Origin: Rhynchosporium graminicola
Lineage: Eukaryota; Ascomycota; Leotiomycetes; Helotiales; Ploettnerulaceae
Reading direction: 5' to 3'
DNA length: 64,000 nt
Assembly: GCA_900074885.1 (NCBI GenBank)
Contig: FJUW01000016.1
Span: 720,117-784,116, forward strand
Shown here: positions 46,742 through 58,600 of the stretch, piece by piece
Numbering within the stretch: the stretch's first letter is position 1
How the letters are laid out: each line of letters opens with the position of its first letter
Program-made: the position numbers and the translations under genes
Notes under the pieces: generated by a model
Databases searched by the model: none
The model's input: only the letters and a program-made list of their open reading frames with translations
Told to the model about the DNA's origin: nothing

Positions 46742-47317
46742 AAGGAAGGAACTGGGCAACTGGATACTGGAGATAAGCAGCCGCTGCTGAACTTGCGACT
46801 GTATCCTGAAAATGGGCGGTATAGATCATTTTTGCTGTCAGTGGAGTTTTGGGTACTTTGGAGCGATGGTATGGGCCGATACAGCCATGTGAGACTTCTG
46901 GTGGGGGCGCAGACTTGAAGTTTTGGATAGACTGGCAACTGCCTGCCATTCTATTTTGGACGCTGCTTGTAATTGGATGAATGGTATGAACATGCATATG
47001 AGAGCTGATACGAGTACGCGTTAACACTTTCCAACTTACACCCTTTTCCATATCCTCAGTATTGCTGAAGGTGGCTTCGGTGTTGTTTCGGCTCCCTTTA
47101 GCAAGCCATAGTCCATATTTCTTCCATAAAGCAGTCACAGAGTTTCACAGAGTGTGATTTGACAGAATTTCTTGCTAGTGGTTTTGACTAGCACCAATCA
47201 ATATTCGTGATCATAGTTGATGCAGGAAGTGGCAGCAATCGGTTCTTTGATATCCCTGGAAGTGCCTCATATAAAGCCCAACAGAACAGCATCAACAAAG
47301 ATCTAAGAAGGAAAATT
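46742..47317. other. intergenic region up to the transposon boundary
   Basis: Normal base composition until about 47300, then an abrupt change. Minus-strand frames here overlap the preceding gene and are shadows. No remnant of a coding gene is seen. Confidence 0.5.
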
Positions 47318-47497
47318 TATAGCAAGGTTACGTTGATCTTCAGAGTAAGGCATAGAGTAGTTGAATGATATTAGTTGTATTGCAGTACTAATTATTATGG
47401 AGAGTTAACTAAAGATATTATCTAGGAATATCCGCACGGACTATACACGTGACTATAGTCACCTGATCCATGCTAAGACCTATATCCTCGCAATACA
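47318..47497 (-). repeat. left inverted repeat (about 180 bp)
   Basis: The reverse complement of 55461-55646, with differences that are mostly transitions plus a small length difference. The shared middle includes ATATCCGCACGGACTAT and CACCTGATCCATGC. The left copy keeps a few CA/TG sites that are TA on the right. Confidence 0.85.
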
Positions 47498-48114
47498 CCC
47501 CTCTATAGAGATACTACTAAAATCAGTAACTTCTATAGGTACGAGTAATCTAATTTCTTCTGTAATTAGTTAATTATACTATCGTATATATACGTATAGT
47601 AATACCCCTAGAGACTAGAACTATACCTCGATATCACGTGAACTAGATAAACCCCAGGTTCTATAATTACTTTAAGATAGTTAGCTTTCCTAATTAATAT
47701 CTATACTCCTTATTCTAGGTATAAAACAGTTATATTCAGTATTACTATAAAGGCCTTAAGGTCTTATGGGCTAAGTATAACGACACAAGGGCTCTAGACA
47801 GTATACGAGCAGTAATAAAACAAGTAGGGAGGTCAAGAACGATCCTTAATAGTCTAGTATAAAGGAAACAGAAAGATATAGAGCTCTGAAGGAGTCTGTA
47901 CCTCTATATATATATAAGGAGGGTATACCTAAGGCACTGATACTAGCCCGTATCTACTACGTATACTATACGCTATTATATTACTCCCTTCTAAGATAAA
48001 GGCTCGTCCTCGAGCCTTTAAAGGCAAATAATCTATATAAAACGAAATAAAAGGGAGTTAACTTAAGTTAAATTTCAAATAAAATCTAAGTAATTATAAA
48101 TCTAAAGCATAAGA

Positions 48115-48389
48115 TGTGACGCTTGCTCTAGAAAGGTCTCAAAACTACCTGAGTAATAAGACCTCATATTACTATGAATATGAAGTAGTAAGAATTACTT
48201 AAGAATCTATAACTAAGGAGTGAAGAAGTAGAGAGAGAAAAGAAGTATATATATGAAAAGGGGCCCCTAAACTCTACTCGTGTAATCTCGCTTAGTAGTA
48301 AGTGTTTCTACTAATAGGGAGAGACCTCCAAACCTGACTAATAGGGCGAGACCTCCAAACCTGACCAGTCGTTATACTTAGTCGTCACA
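48115..48389 (-). repeat. LTR (3' LTR of the Gypsy element), 275 bp
   Basis: Starts TGTGACG and ends CGTCACA, a 7-bp inverted terminus. It contains an internal AGACCTCCAAACCTGAC direct repeat. It is the better preserved of the two LTRs. Confidence 0.9.
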
Positions 48390-51300
48390 TTACCCCCCCC
48401 TCCGAAAAAAGCTCGCCCTCGAGCGTTAGTCTATCTTCTTATTACTATTAAGGTAGTCGTAATTATTAATTCTATCGTAGAAAGCTTTTAGCTAATTAAG
48501 TAATCTAGCAGGAGGTCTAGCTTACGTTAGGTTATTAAGGTAGAATTATTACAGCTTAGCGAGAGCGTATTTAACGTCTATAGTATCGTACCATATAAGA
48601 TCGACGTCTTGATTTAACTAGGAAACTCGGTATAAGAGGCTATTACGCTGCTTACGGCACGTAAGTATGTCTTCGATCTCCTATTTATTATCACCAGTAA
48701 TATTAATAAGTAGTAGTAGCAGTAAGGTTTATCCTAGCAAGGGGTCGTTTAGATACTTCCGTAGCTTAGCAGCAGGGAATACGTTATATACTTTTATACT
48801 AGTAGGGAGCTCTAGACGATAAGAGCTTCTGATCTTTTCAATTATACGGAAAGGTCTATTAGTCGGGAAGTCGAGTTTTTTACTAGGTCGAGTACTTATA
48901 AAGTAGCGTATATCTAGCTAGATAAGGTCGTCTATAGTGAAGTCGACTTCATAGTGTGAGCGATTATAGGATTAAGCTATTTTAGCTTATATACGTTAGA
49001 GGCTTAATTAAGTAGTAATCTAGGCGTTACGCAGACGATTAGCATAATCTAGAGCTTACTAAGTATTCAACTTATCAGTAGGTATAGTAGAGTTAAGTAA
49101 GTCTTTCTAATTCTAATTAACGTAGGGTATATATCTATAAACGACTTTAAAGAGTAAGAGACCTCTAAGGGATTCGTAAGGGAGAGTCATCTAGGCGTAG
49201 TCTATAATAGGTAAGAACTCTGACTAGTTATCTTAATAGTAAGAGATAAAAGGTTATAATCTATATTAGAGATATTAGTTATAGATCTCTGTTTAGCCGT
49301 CTGTTTATAAGTAGTCTACTATAGAAAGCTATCTTTTAGTACCGAGAATCGTAATAACTGCAGTCCAAAAACAGGAAACGAATTAAGGCCCTCTATTAGA
49401 GGTAATTATTAATAGAGCTTCGAAATAGTAGTATACGTAGTACAAGTAAAGCTTTATAAGGTCGCGCGTATCGGAGGTCTTTCGGTATAGAATACTAATT
49501 ACTTATTTGCTAAAATAGTTAATAAATACGAGAATATTATTATAGCTATATTTATCGCAGTTAAAGCTATAGTAGTCGACTATAATATACTCCTATAAAC
49601 GTGATAGTATAGGTAGAGGTTAGAGGAGGCCCGGTTTCTTATCGCGTAGTACTTAAATTCGTCGGTAAGTATAATAGTTATAGTAGTACTAGTTAATAGT
49701 TAAAGCGATTCCGTACTACTAGTATTATAATACTAGTAGTTATAAGGTCTTCTTTATACTTAGATAGGTAGTCTCTAATCGGTCGTATACTTCGCGTATA
49801 AGTAGCATACGAAAGTATAAGACGTTAAGTAAAATTAGTCTTCCTTTATAGAGTAGAAGATCTTTTTCTATAGTTAGTTTTCTAGGAGTAGTAGAGAGAG
49901 CTTATTTCCGTAAAGCTTAGAGTAATAGCGTAGTGCGATTAGCGTCAAGTACTTATTATACTATAGAAAAGACTAGCGATAGGTCGGCGACTTCAAAGGA
50001 ATTAATAAGCTTAAAGTTATCTATAGAGTCAGAGCTATTCCGGAGGTTACTTATAAGTAGTACTAGATCGATTTAGTCTTCGCGTAGCAGCTACTATAAA
50101 CGCTAAGTTCTTTTAGCGTTATTCTAGTCGTCTAATTCATCTGTTCTGCGAGAGAGAGCGTTAGCAAGTAGATTATACTTCCTAGGTCGATAAGTAATTA
50201 TAAAGTTATAATCTGCGAGTAGCTCGGCCTATCGTGCTTATCGTGCGTTCAGCTATTTAGAGGTTATAAAGTACTTAAGAGCTTTATAATTAGTAACAAC
50301 GCAGATCTGATATAGTACGCCTACGAGCTCAGATCTCTAGTTACTAAAAGATCGTATAATTACGAGTATTTCCTTATTATGAACAGCGTAATTAAGCTCG
50401 GCAAGTAGTATAGTTTTAGAGAAGTAAGCTACTAGGAACTAGTCTTCGTCGTGCTATTACGATAGTACACCTGCTATTACTTTATCACTAGTATCTGTTT
50501 CGATCATATAAGGTAGATATTACTGATAGTAGTGGAGGAGTAGTACCGAAGTGAGAGCGTGCTTTAGGTAATTAAAGGCATCTTTATACTCCCTAGCGAA
50601 CTGAAATAATACGTTATTTTTAGTAAGTTATATAAGAGGTTTTACGATAATTCCGTAGTCCTTAATAAATCGTCAGTAGAAGTTATAAAAGCCTAAGAAC
50701 GATTATACGCCCTTAACTATAGTTAGGTAATTCTAAGATTATATAATATTAATCTTCTTAGGGTCTACCTTAATCCTAGAAGTAGAGATAATAAATCTAA
50801 GGTATTTAGTGCGAGTGATATTAAATTCATACTTCTTAAGGTTAGCTTATAATCTAGCGTCTTGCAATCGTTATAGTACCTTATATATATATAATTAATA
50901 CTATAGTAAGTCGTTAGAGTAGATCAGAATATTATCTAGATATATTATATAGAAGTCGTCCAAGTAGTCGAATAAGACGTTATTCATATATCGCTAGTAT
51001 ATCGCAGGGCCGTTAGTCAGACTGAAAGGGAGTACCTTGCACTTATATATACTATAATAGGTCCGGAAGGTCGTATACTCTTCAGAGGCTAGATCTATTC
51101 GAATTCGGTAGAACGCCTAGCGAATATCTAGTTTAGTAAATATCTTAGTAGTAGAGATTCTAGCAAGCGTTTTATCGATTAATAGCAGTAGATATTAATC
51201 CTTACTCATAAGGTTATTAAGTACGCGAAAGTAAATAAAGAATCTTAGACTTCTATTAGCTTTCTTAACGAAAAGAAAAAGTATAGCGTATAGTACTTAA

Positions 51301-54300
51301 GAAGGTTAAATAAAACCTTTAGCTAAGTTATTAGTAATATACGCCTTAACGACTTTAAGTTCTTCAGCTGATATCTTATATAAGGGGGAGTATTTGAGGT
51401 TCTTCTCGGCCCTTTCCTTAAGCTCAATTCGGTAATCGCATAAGCGATAAGAAGGGAGAATATTACTAGCTTCCTTAGAAAAGACGTATACTTACTAGCT
51501 ATACTCGTAAGGGATCTATAGTTCTGAATCTAATTCGCTTAAGCTAATAGTAAATTACTAAGCGGTTTTACGACGTTCCGTAAGGTCGATAATTAAAGAT
51601 ACGATAGTAGTATCGTATTATTAAACTGCGATTCAGTTATTAAGAAGCTTATCTATCTCGTGAAGGGTAGTAGAGAAGATCTTATCGTTAGAAGACTTCT
51701 AGCGTTTATATAAGAGATAGAAGGCTAAGCCGCTAATCGTATAAATCTCTAGCGTAGGAAGCTCTAGAAGAGGTCTAAGCACACGAGGTGATCTTTATCG
51801 CTTTCGAAATATCGTAGTAGCTATTTTTATACTTTAAGTAGCTTCTATTAAGTCGCGAGATAGTATTCCGAGTAACTATTAGTCTATAGTATAAATTATA
51901 TAGGCGTAGTCTTATACGTAGGTCTTTAATATAAAGACTTCTAATTAGAGTTAAAGTAGAGATTCACGCGGGATATAAGCGATAATATCGCTGAATCGTA
52001 CGCACTTCGGCTGTATATTAATAGTCTCTCTAGAGTATAAAGACTTCTCTTTATTACTCTATTCTTATTCTTCAGATAATAAATACTTAGGCTTATCGTG
52101 TCTATAATAAGTAGTATAAACGCCGGAGAAATAGTCCTGACTAATCAGCGGTAGTAATAGAGAGTTAGTTATCTATAGAATACTCTCTAAGGGAGAGTTT
52201 TAGATATTTTTATAGCTATAAGTCTCCCTAGAAGTGCGCTTCCGAGCTAGTAATAGTCGTTTAATAATAGAGATAAAGTTAATAATAGCTCGAATATTAA
52301 TAGGAGAGTTAGTTATACTTCGCTATCCCTTGTACGCTTCCTAGAACTAATTAAGGCGTTCGTTTCGTTCGTTAGCGTCGTGTTAGTAGCGCTAGTAGGT
52401 ATAGTGTTTACGTAAGTCCTTAATCTCGATCGGAGAGCTATAAACGTTACTAGGAGGAGTATATAATAGCTAAATAATCTGTTGTTTAGAGGTATTCAAG
52501 AGTACTTAATATTCCGAAAGCCAGGTCCTTCCGAGTATAATATTATAGTTTCCGAGAGTAGTAATAAGAAAAGGGGTAAATACTTGAACGCGATAATCTA
52601 CTGTTAAATTAAGTATTATATAGTGACTAATAGTACTACTATTAATGCTATTAAAGCCTTTAATAGGAATTGTATTTAGTAGAGGGTAAATTGAAGGTTT
52701 TAAGAAGAAGGAAAGAGATTTAAGAAAAGAATAATTAATAAAATAGTATCTATTAGCTCCAGAATCGAGAAGTGCGGGTAGCTTATACGAGAGTTTATTC
52801 TTAGTAAGAGTAGCACGTATAGTGAACGATTAACTACTAAGAAGCTTCGTAAAGTTAAGATATCGTATATCTCGTATACTACCTAGGAAGAAGTCTTTCT
52901 CTAAGCGTAGTCTTTTACTAGTAGTTTAATATACTCCTAAGCGTCGTTGTACGTCTCTTCGTTATTATTATTTTCTAGCTTGCTATTAACGTCATTATTA
53001 GTATCAATTGCGTTAATTCGATATAGAGTGTTAGGTCGAGCTAATAATAAGCGTAAGTATAAGGTAAGCGTAAAGTGATAAGAAGTATTCGCTAGCGATT
53101 ATGCACGAGGCGTATTGTTTCGTGCAGAGTATAGTAATTATTTATTAGTTATACTAGTATTCTCAGGCGTAGGAAGACTAATTTACAGATAAGAAGAGGA
53201 GTTAGTACTACGGCGCTAGGAGGAGGTATTTATAGGGCGTTCCCGAGTCGCGCTAGCCTTAGCAGAAGACTCGGAATAGTAAGTCTTTTTAATAAATTAA
53301 CCTTAGTCTTTAGCTTATATAGCCTTAATGTATTCTTCTAGTGTCCTTAACGTTCGGTACTATTAGAAGAGCTATTTCCGTAGCTGTGTAGGTAGCTTCT
53401 CTTATAAATCTATTTTCAGAGTCGATTGATTATTTACTCTAGCTTTATGAGCTAGCGTACGAAACTCGTAGTAGAACGTCTAGAAGGTCTACTTATAATC
53501 TATCTTTAGCGCGGAGTAGCTAGATCTTATAGTTTATTAGTCGTATAGATTAGATAAGAAAGAGATAAGTTAAGTGATTATATTAAGTAAATCGATTATA
53601 TTACTTTCTTTATTATATTCTAGTTCTAAGAACGAAAGTTCTAGGTAAGTTCTGGCTATTCCTTCTGTTTAGTTAAGTAACTAATCTTTATAGTAATCTT
53701 CGTTGATAAAGTAGCTAGAGTAGTACTAGAGGGCGTTACGTATCTATACTTCCTAGAGTTTTAGAGAGTAGTCGATTCTATTAGAGAGCTTATTTAGAAG
53801 GTTCGGTATCTTCTCTATACGCGTAGCGTATAATATTAATAATACTCCTCCGGTAGATTATTCTCGATGACGATTATTAGGCGTAAGAGTAGCGTTATCT
53901 TCTTTAATTAATAGTAGTAGTATTATACGCGATTGAACGTTATTAAATGATATAAACTTAGTAGAGCGCTAAGTAGTTAACTAGCGTAGTTCTAGGAACT
54001 TGTCTTGTAACTAGTGTAGTTCTATAGATAAGTCGGTGTTTAATTATCTCTCCTCTGTGAGCTTCCTTTCTGCCTCTTATAGCTAGTAAGCGTAGTCTTC
54101 CTATAAGTTACTTATAGTTACTATTAATATAGGGGTATTATTAGGGAGGTTTAGCGACTTAGTGAGTTTGTTAATTATAGTAGGAGTTAGGGAGCTTAAC
54201 TCGGATAAGGTGTTATCGCGAGTACTCTCTACTATAGAGAGAGGTAGGTTACGGCGAGTATTATAAGTTGCTAAAGAATAGGAAGTAGAGGAAGTCGGAG

Positions 54301-54483
54301 AACCGGTAGTCGATTTATCGGACTTAGGTTACTTTAGTTTAGGTGCTATTCTTCAAGTTTATACTTAGTATAGGCCTTCTCTATATAGCGTAGTCTCCTG
54401 CGTTTAGTAGCTCTAGGCATAGAGGTATAATATGAGTAGATATTTATTATCTTCCTAGATATAAGTAAAAGAGTTATAGATAA

Positions 54484-54758
54484 TATAACGCTTACTCTAG
54501 AAAGGTCTTAAAACTACTTAAGTAATAAGACCTTATATTACTATGAATATGAAGTAGTAAGAATCACTTGAGAATCTATAACTAAGGAGTAAAGAAGTAG
54601 AGAGAGAATAGAAGTATATATATGAAAAGGGGCCTCTAAACTTTACTCGTGTAATCTCGCTTAGTAGTAAGTGTTTCTACTAATAGGGAGAGACCTCTAA
54701 ACCTGACTAATAGGGCGAGACCTCCAAACCTGACCAGTTGTCACACTCAGTCGTCACA
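54484..54758 (-). repeat. LTR (5' LTR of the Gypsy element), 275 bp
   Basis: Same length as the other LTR. By my count about 19 sites differ, all but one being transitions; the outer TGTGACG has become TATAACG. Confidence 0.9.
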
Positions 54759-54796
54759 TAAGACGTAAATCACTTCTTCTTCGTCTTTAATATCGG

Positions 54797-54838
54797 GTAA
54801 TCGCTCTTATAGTAACTATACTTCTTATAGTAGTAATA
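54797..54838 (-). pseudogene. Gag CCHC zinc knuckle with all four ligands mutated to Tyr
   Basis: Fourteen codons where positions 1, 4, 9 and 14 are all tyrosine codons (TAT or TAC); the rest (KK, S, YKSD) fit a C-x2-C-x4-H-x4-C knuckle. TGC/TGT to TAC/TAT and CAC to TAC are the changes RIP makes. It belongs to the outer element, upstream of the Gypsy insertion point. Confidence 0.7.
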
Positions 54839-55460
54839 CTATACTTCCTCGATAGGTATTAAGGGCTCAGAAGACGTACTAACTATCAGTAGAGCTAGAG
54901 TAGCTAGAGGTATTAAAAGTAATCGAGAGAGTTCCAAATCAAGTGCCGTAAGAGAAGAGACTATAGCTAAATAATTAGTCTTCTAAGAGTACTTAATTAG
55001 AGCAGCAGCAGTACGTAGCTATATAGTAAGCTTTAGTTAGAGGTAAAAGCACTACTCTAATTTAGCTATACTTCTAAGAATTACTAAGCTTTAGAACTTT
55101 ATATAGAATTATTAAAAGGACTCCTTTTTTATTAAAAGCTTATGAAATTCAGTACGATACTACTCCGTTTCGAGTCCAGAAAGGTAATAAGAGGCGAGTA
55201 CTGAAATTATCTCTTTAGTAGAGAAGAAAGGCGTAATTTCCGAGAGATATTATAGTTCTAAGTAACCTCTTATAAAGCTAGAAGTAAAGCTCTAGACTAG
55301 CGCTTTATAAGTACGCGTAGTTAAGTATTAGTCTGAATTAACTTTAAGTCAGTCCTAAATAGAAGTATACTATTAGCTAAAAGATAGGTTAATTCCTATA
55401 TTAAGCGTATTAATACTTTTAGTTAGTTATAACTTACTAGAGGTCTATAAATTATTAATT

Positions 55461-55646
55461 TGTTGCGAGGATATGGGTCTTGGCATGGATCAGGTGACTG
55501 TAATCACGTGCATAGTCCGTGCGGATATTCCTAGATAATATCTTCTGTCGGCTCTCTATAGTAATTAGTACTATAATATAACTAATATTATTCACACGAT
55601 TACTATCTCTATACCTTACTCTGAAGATTAACGTAACCTTGCTATA
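55461..55646 (+). repeat. right inverted repeat (about 186 bp)
   Basis: Inverted partner of 47318-47497. Its inner border reads TGTTGCGAGG, which resembles a retroelement LTR start. It is followed by unrelated AT-rich sequence. Confidence 0.85.
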
Positions 55647-58600
55647 GGTTATAAGCCCCGATAGCTAGAAGTAGAGTAGTACTTAAAGAAGTAGTAATAC
55701 TATATATCACGGGTGAGCAACGCGTACGCAGATAGTCAAGTATAGTATTTAAGAAGTTCGATATAAGAGAGAGTCAGGTTCTAGCCTAGCTCCGAAGGAA
55801 AACATGCGGGTGCCGCTAAGCTTAGTAAGCATAGGTATCGCCGGTACTTAATCCTAAGGCTCGCCCTTTATATTACTCCTCTCTTCCCTCTGCTTATCTT
55901 ATATTAGAGTTCGCTTCTAAAGACTTATATCCCGCTCTATTATATATAGTTAGAGCTTATTATATCTGCGATTCTTTTTCTCGCTTTATACTAATTTCAC
56001 TTAGAAGTTAATAATAATAATAGACTAATAAAATATAATAGCGAACTAATAATAAAGGAATAATTAATAATACTAGTAAAGTCGTATAAGGCCTCTAGTT
56101 ATTTATTTATATAATCTCTCTATTTATTTCCGGCTTATAATAATAATAAGGCCTATTACGTCTTCTTATTTCTTTATTATCGCTCTTCTTCTTATTATTA
56201 ATTAAATTAGTAAATACTCCCGCTTTAGCTATATATACCTCTTTCTATTACTTTATAGACTAATTCCCTTCTTCTTAATTAACTATTATAAACTATAAGT
56301 TAATAAGATCGTTTAGTATTAATTACTCTTTCCCTTTCACTATCTCTTATCTCTACTCTAAAAGCACTATACCTTACTTATTACTAATCGGAGTCAGATA
56401 GCTTCTATTATCTACTATACTACTTATACTCTCTTCGGGGTTAATTATATTAACTAGAATATAAGTCGGATCCTACTTATTTTCGCCTGATATCTACTAA
56501 CTTATATAGTCTACTTACTCTCGTGCTTATATAACCTATTCTCATAAGCGTAAGAACTATAAAAACTTATATATTTATCCTAAGCTCTACCTGAAAAATA
56601 TTACTAACTACTTAGTCTTTAAATAATATATATTACTTATACTATTTAGACTTACTCTACTAATAGAGATATTATATAAGTTATTAGATTCCGATTGTTT
56701 TCTATTACTAATCGCTTATTTAGCGCTAATACTTACTATAATCTTAGTAAAGTCCTTAAGGCCTAGAAAGCCTTAAAGCCTCTTTAAGCTACTAGTCTTC
56801 TCTCCTTATACTTATCCTCGGACTCTGCTTATTCTTTATTACTAACTACTTATTTTAGCCCTATCGCTACTAAAATTACTAATTTAGTTACTAATATTAT
56901 CACTTAGTAGAGTTAGATATAAGCTTCCTATAGTCTGCTTATTTTCTATTACTAACTACTATAGTACTAGTAAGGTCCTTCTCGCTTTAGTTCTAAGTAC
57001 TTATCGCGCTAAATAAGTCCGGTTATTTTAGAATAGAGTCCTAGGGAAATTCGTTAAGTTATATTACTTTTTAGAATTAATAAAATAATATAAAAGAAAT
57101 CTAAACTCCCCTTATTAATACTTATAACTCGCTTAAAACTAATCAGATCCTTTCTTATTCTTCTTTTTCTCTTATACTTATCTAGGTCTATCGTAGTATT
57201 TAATATCTCTATACTTGCTTTCGAACTCGTCTATAGCTATAGTATCTGATAAGTCTTTAATAGGTTCCTACGTGAGTTCGTAGTAACTCGCTTATTTCAC
57301 TAGTACTTTCCTGCCTTTCCCTTTTCTCCTTAATTTATCTTTAGTATAAAGAATCTCCTCTACTTACTATTCTTTATAAGTCTCGAATAGTATAGGCCCC
57401 GGTTAATTATTATTAGTCTCCTGCCTAAGTAATAAGTCGTAGCTTACTAGTCGTAATAGATCCGTATAGAATACTAGATAAATATTACTAGGGACTTTAG
57501 ATAAACGAATAGCTACTAGTAATAATACTTCGTTTACTACGTATTTAGTATACTTCATATTAAGACTCTTTTTTAGTCGATTTATCTAGTAGTTATATAG
57601 GTCTAACTATACCTTATCTCTCTTCCGGTATACTAGAGCTAGAGTCCTTATTCTATTAGTACTATCCTCCTGTTTCTAAGCGGACGCTACTATATTCGAC
57701 TAGTATAAGTTAGTAATCTTCTTTATCTTCTTTATAAATACTACTACTTATTCGCTCGATAGTAGCTAAGAGTTAATCTCGGGTTCTATCTCTAATAGTA
57801 TAAGTAATAGCGCTTCGTACCTATATATAGTAAAGAATAAGCTTATCCCGAGGCCTGCGTAGTAATATCTATTTAACGCTAACTAAGCTATAAGGAGCTA
57901 CTTTTTCTAGTTAGATTATTCTTAGTTAATAAAGTTTTATAGATAAGCTTAGATATCTTAATTTAGCTTTTCTAGTCCTCTATTAGTTTATAAGTAATAT
58001 TCGGAGCTAAGTCTTTATTATATATCGATTAAGCGATAAAAGGTCTTCTAGAATATACTTATCTAGTTAATACTTCTATTACTTATAATCGCTCGCGGTA
58101 TCTTATAGTTTCTTACTTAGTATTCTATAAATTTCTTAGTATATTCCTCTGCTTTTATACTAAGTATCGCTTTAATAACTATTTATTTACTTAATTAGTC
58201 TTTAATTACTTAAAGGTAATAATTACCTTAAGAGTTTAATAAGTTAGTTATAAAGTCTATAGATATCTCCTAGAAGAATTAGTCGGGAACTAGTAGTAGT
58301 CTTAAGAGTCTATACTTATATTCTCTTTATACTTTATTTCTCTTATAATAGTTATAGTTCCTTAAGAATTATCTTATATACCTCGACTATAGTAGCTAGT
58401 AGAAGGAGTATCCTAATATCGATATAGTAGAGTCTCGCCCTAGATAACTATAGACTAGCGAGTCGTAGATAGACTAGATAAGCCTTATCCTTAGAGTATT
58501 ATTTTCGAGAGTCTCGGGGTCTATCGCTTTATAGTTAGACTCTAGTATAACTAGAGCGCTTAGTACTTATAACTTTCTATAGTAATATAAGTAGTTCTTT

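Larger units (their letters stand above)
48115..54758 (-). mobile_element. full-length but RIP-inactivated Ty3/Gypsy LTR retrotransposon
   Basis: 6644 bp with two 275-bp LTRs, and a perfect 5-bp target duplication TAAGA at 48110-48114 and 54759-54763. Orientation is minus: a polypurine tract (GGAGGGGGGGG read on the minus strand) abuts the LTR at 48389, and Gag begins at the ATG at 54420 (MPRATKRRRLRYIEKAY). Pol pieces in order from right to left are a protease LLDSGAN motif near 52790-52750 and reverse transcriptase DYLDDFYIIYLDNILIYSN near 50985-50925. The second catalytic Asp pair reads LDN rather than LDD, an expected RIP change. Stops occur throughout, so no protein can be made. Confidence 0.88.
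47318..55646 (-). mobile_element. composite element bounded by about 180-bp inverted repeats and split by a Gypsy insertion
   Basis: Ends 47318-47497 and 55461-55646 are inverted copies of each other (outer motif TATAGCAAGGTTACG). Subtracting the inner Gypsy element and one target duplication leaves about 1.68 kb. The right part encodes, on the minus strand, a Gag-like segment ending in a decayed CCHC knuckle at 54838-54797; the left part (48109-47500) shows a purine-rich AGAAGGGAG stretch like those before LTRs. It could be a small gag-only non-autonomous retroelement, a TIR transposon, or two divergent LTR fragments. Heavy RIP prevents a firm class. Confidence 0.6.
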
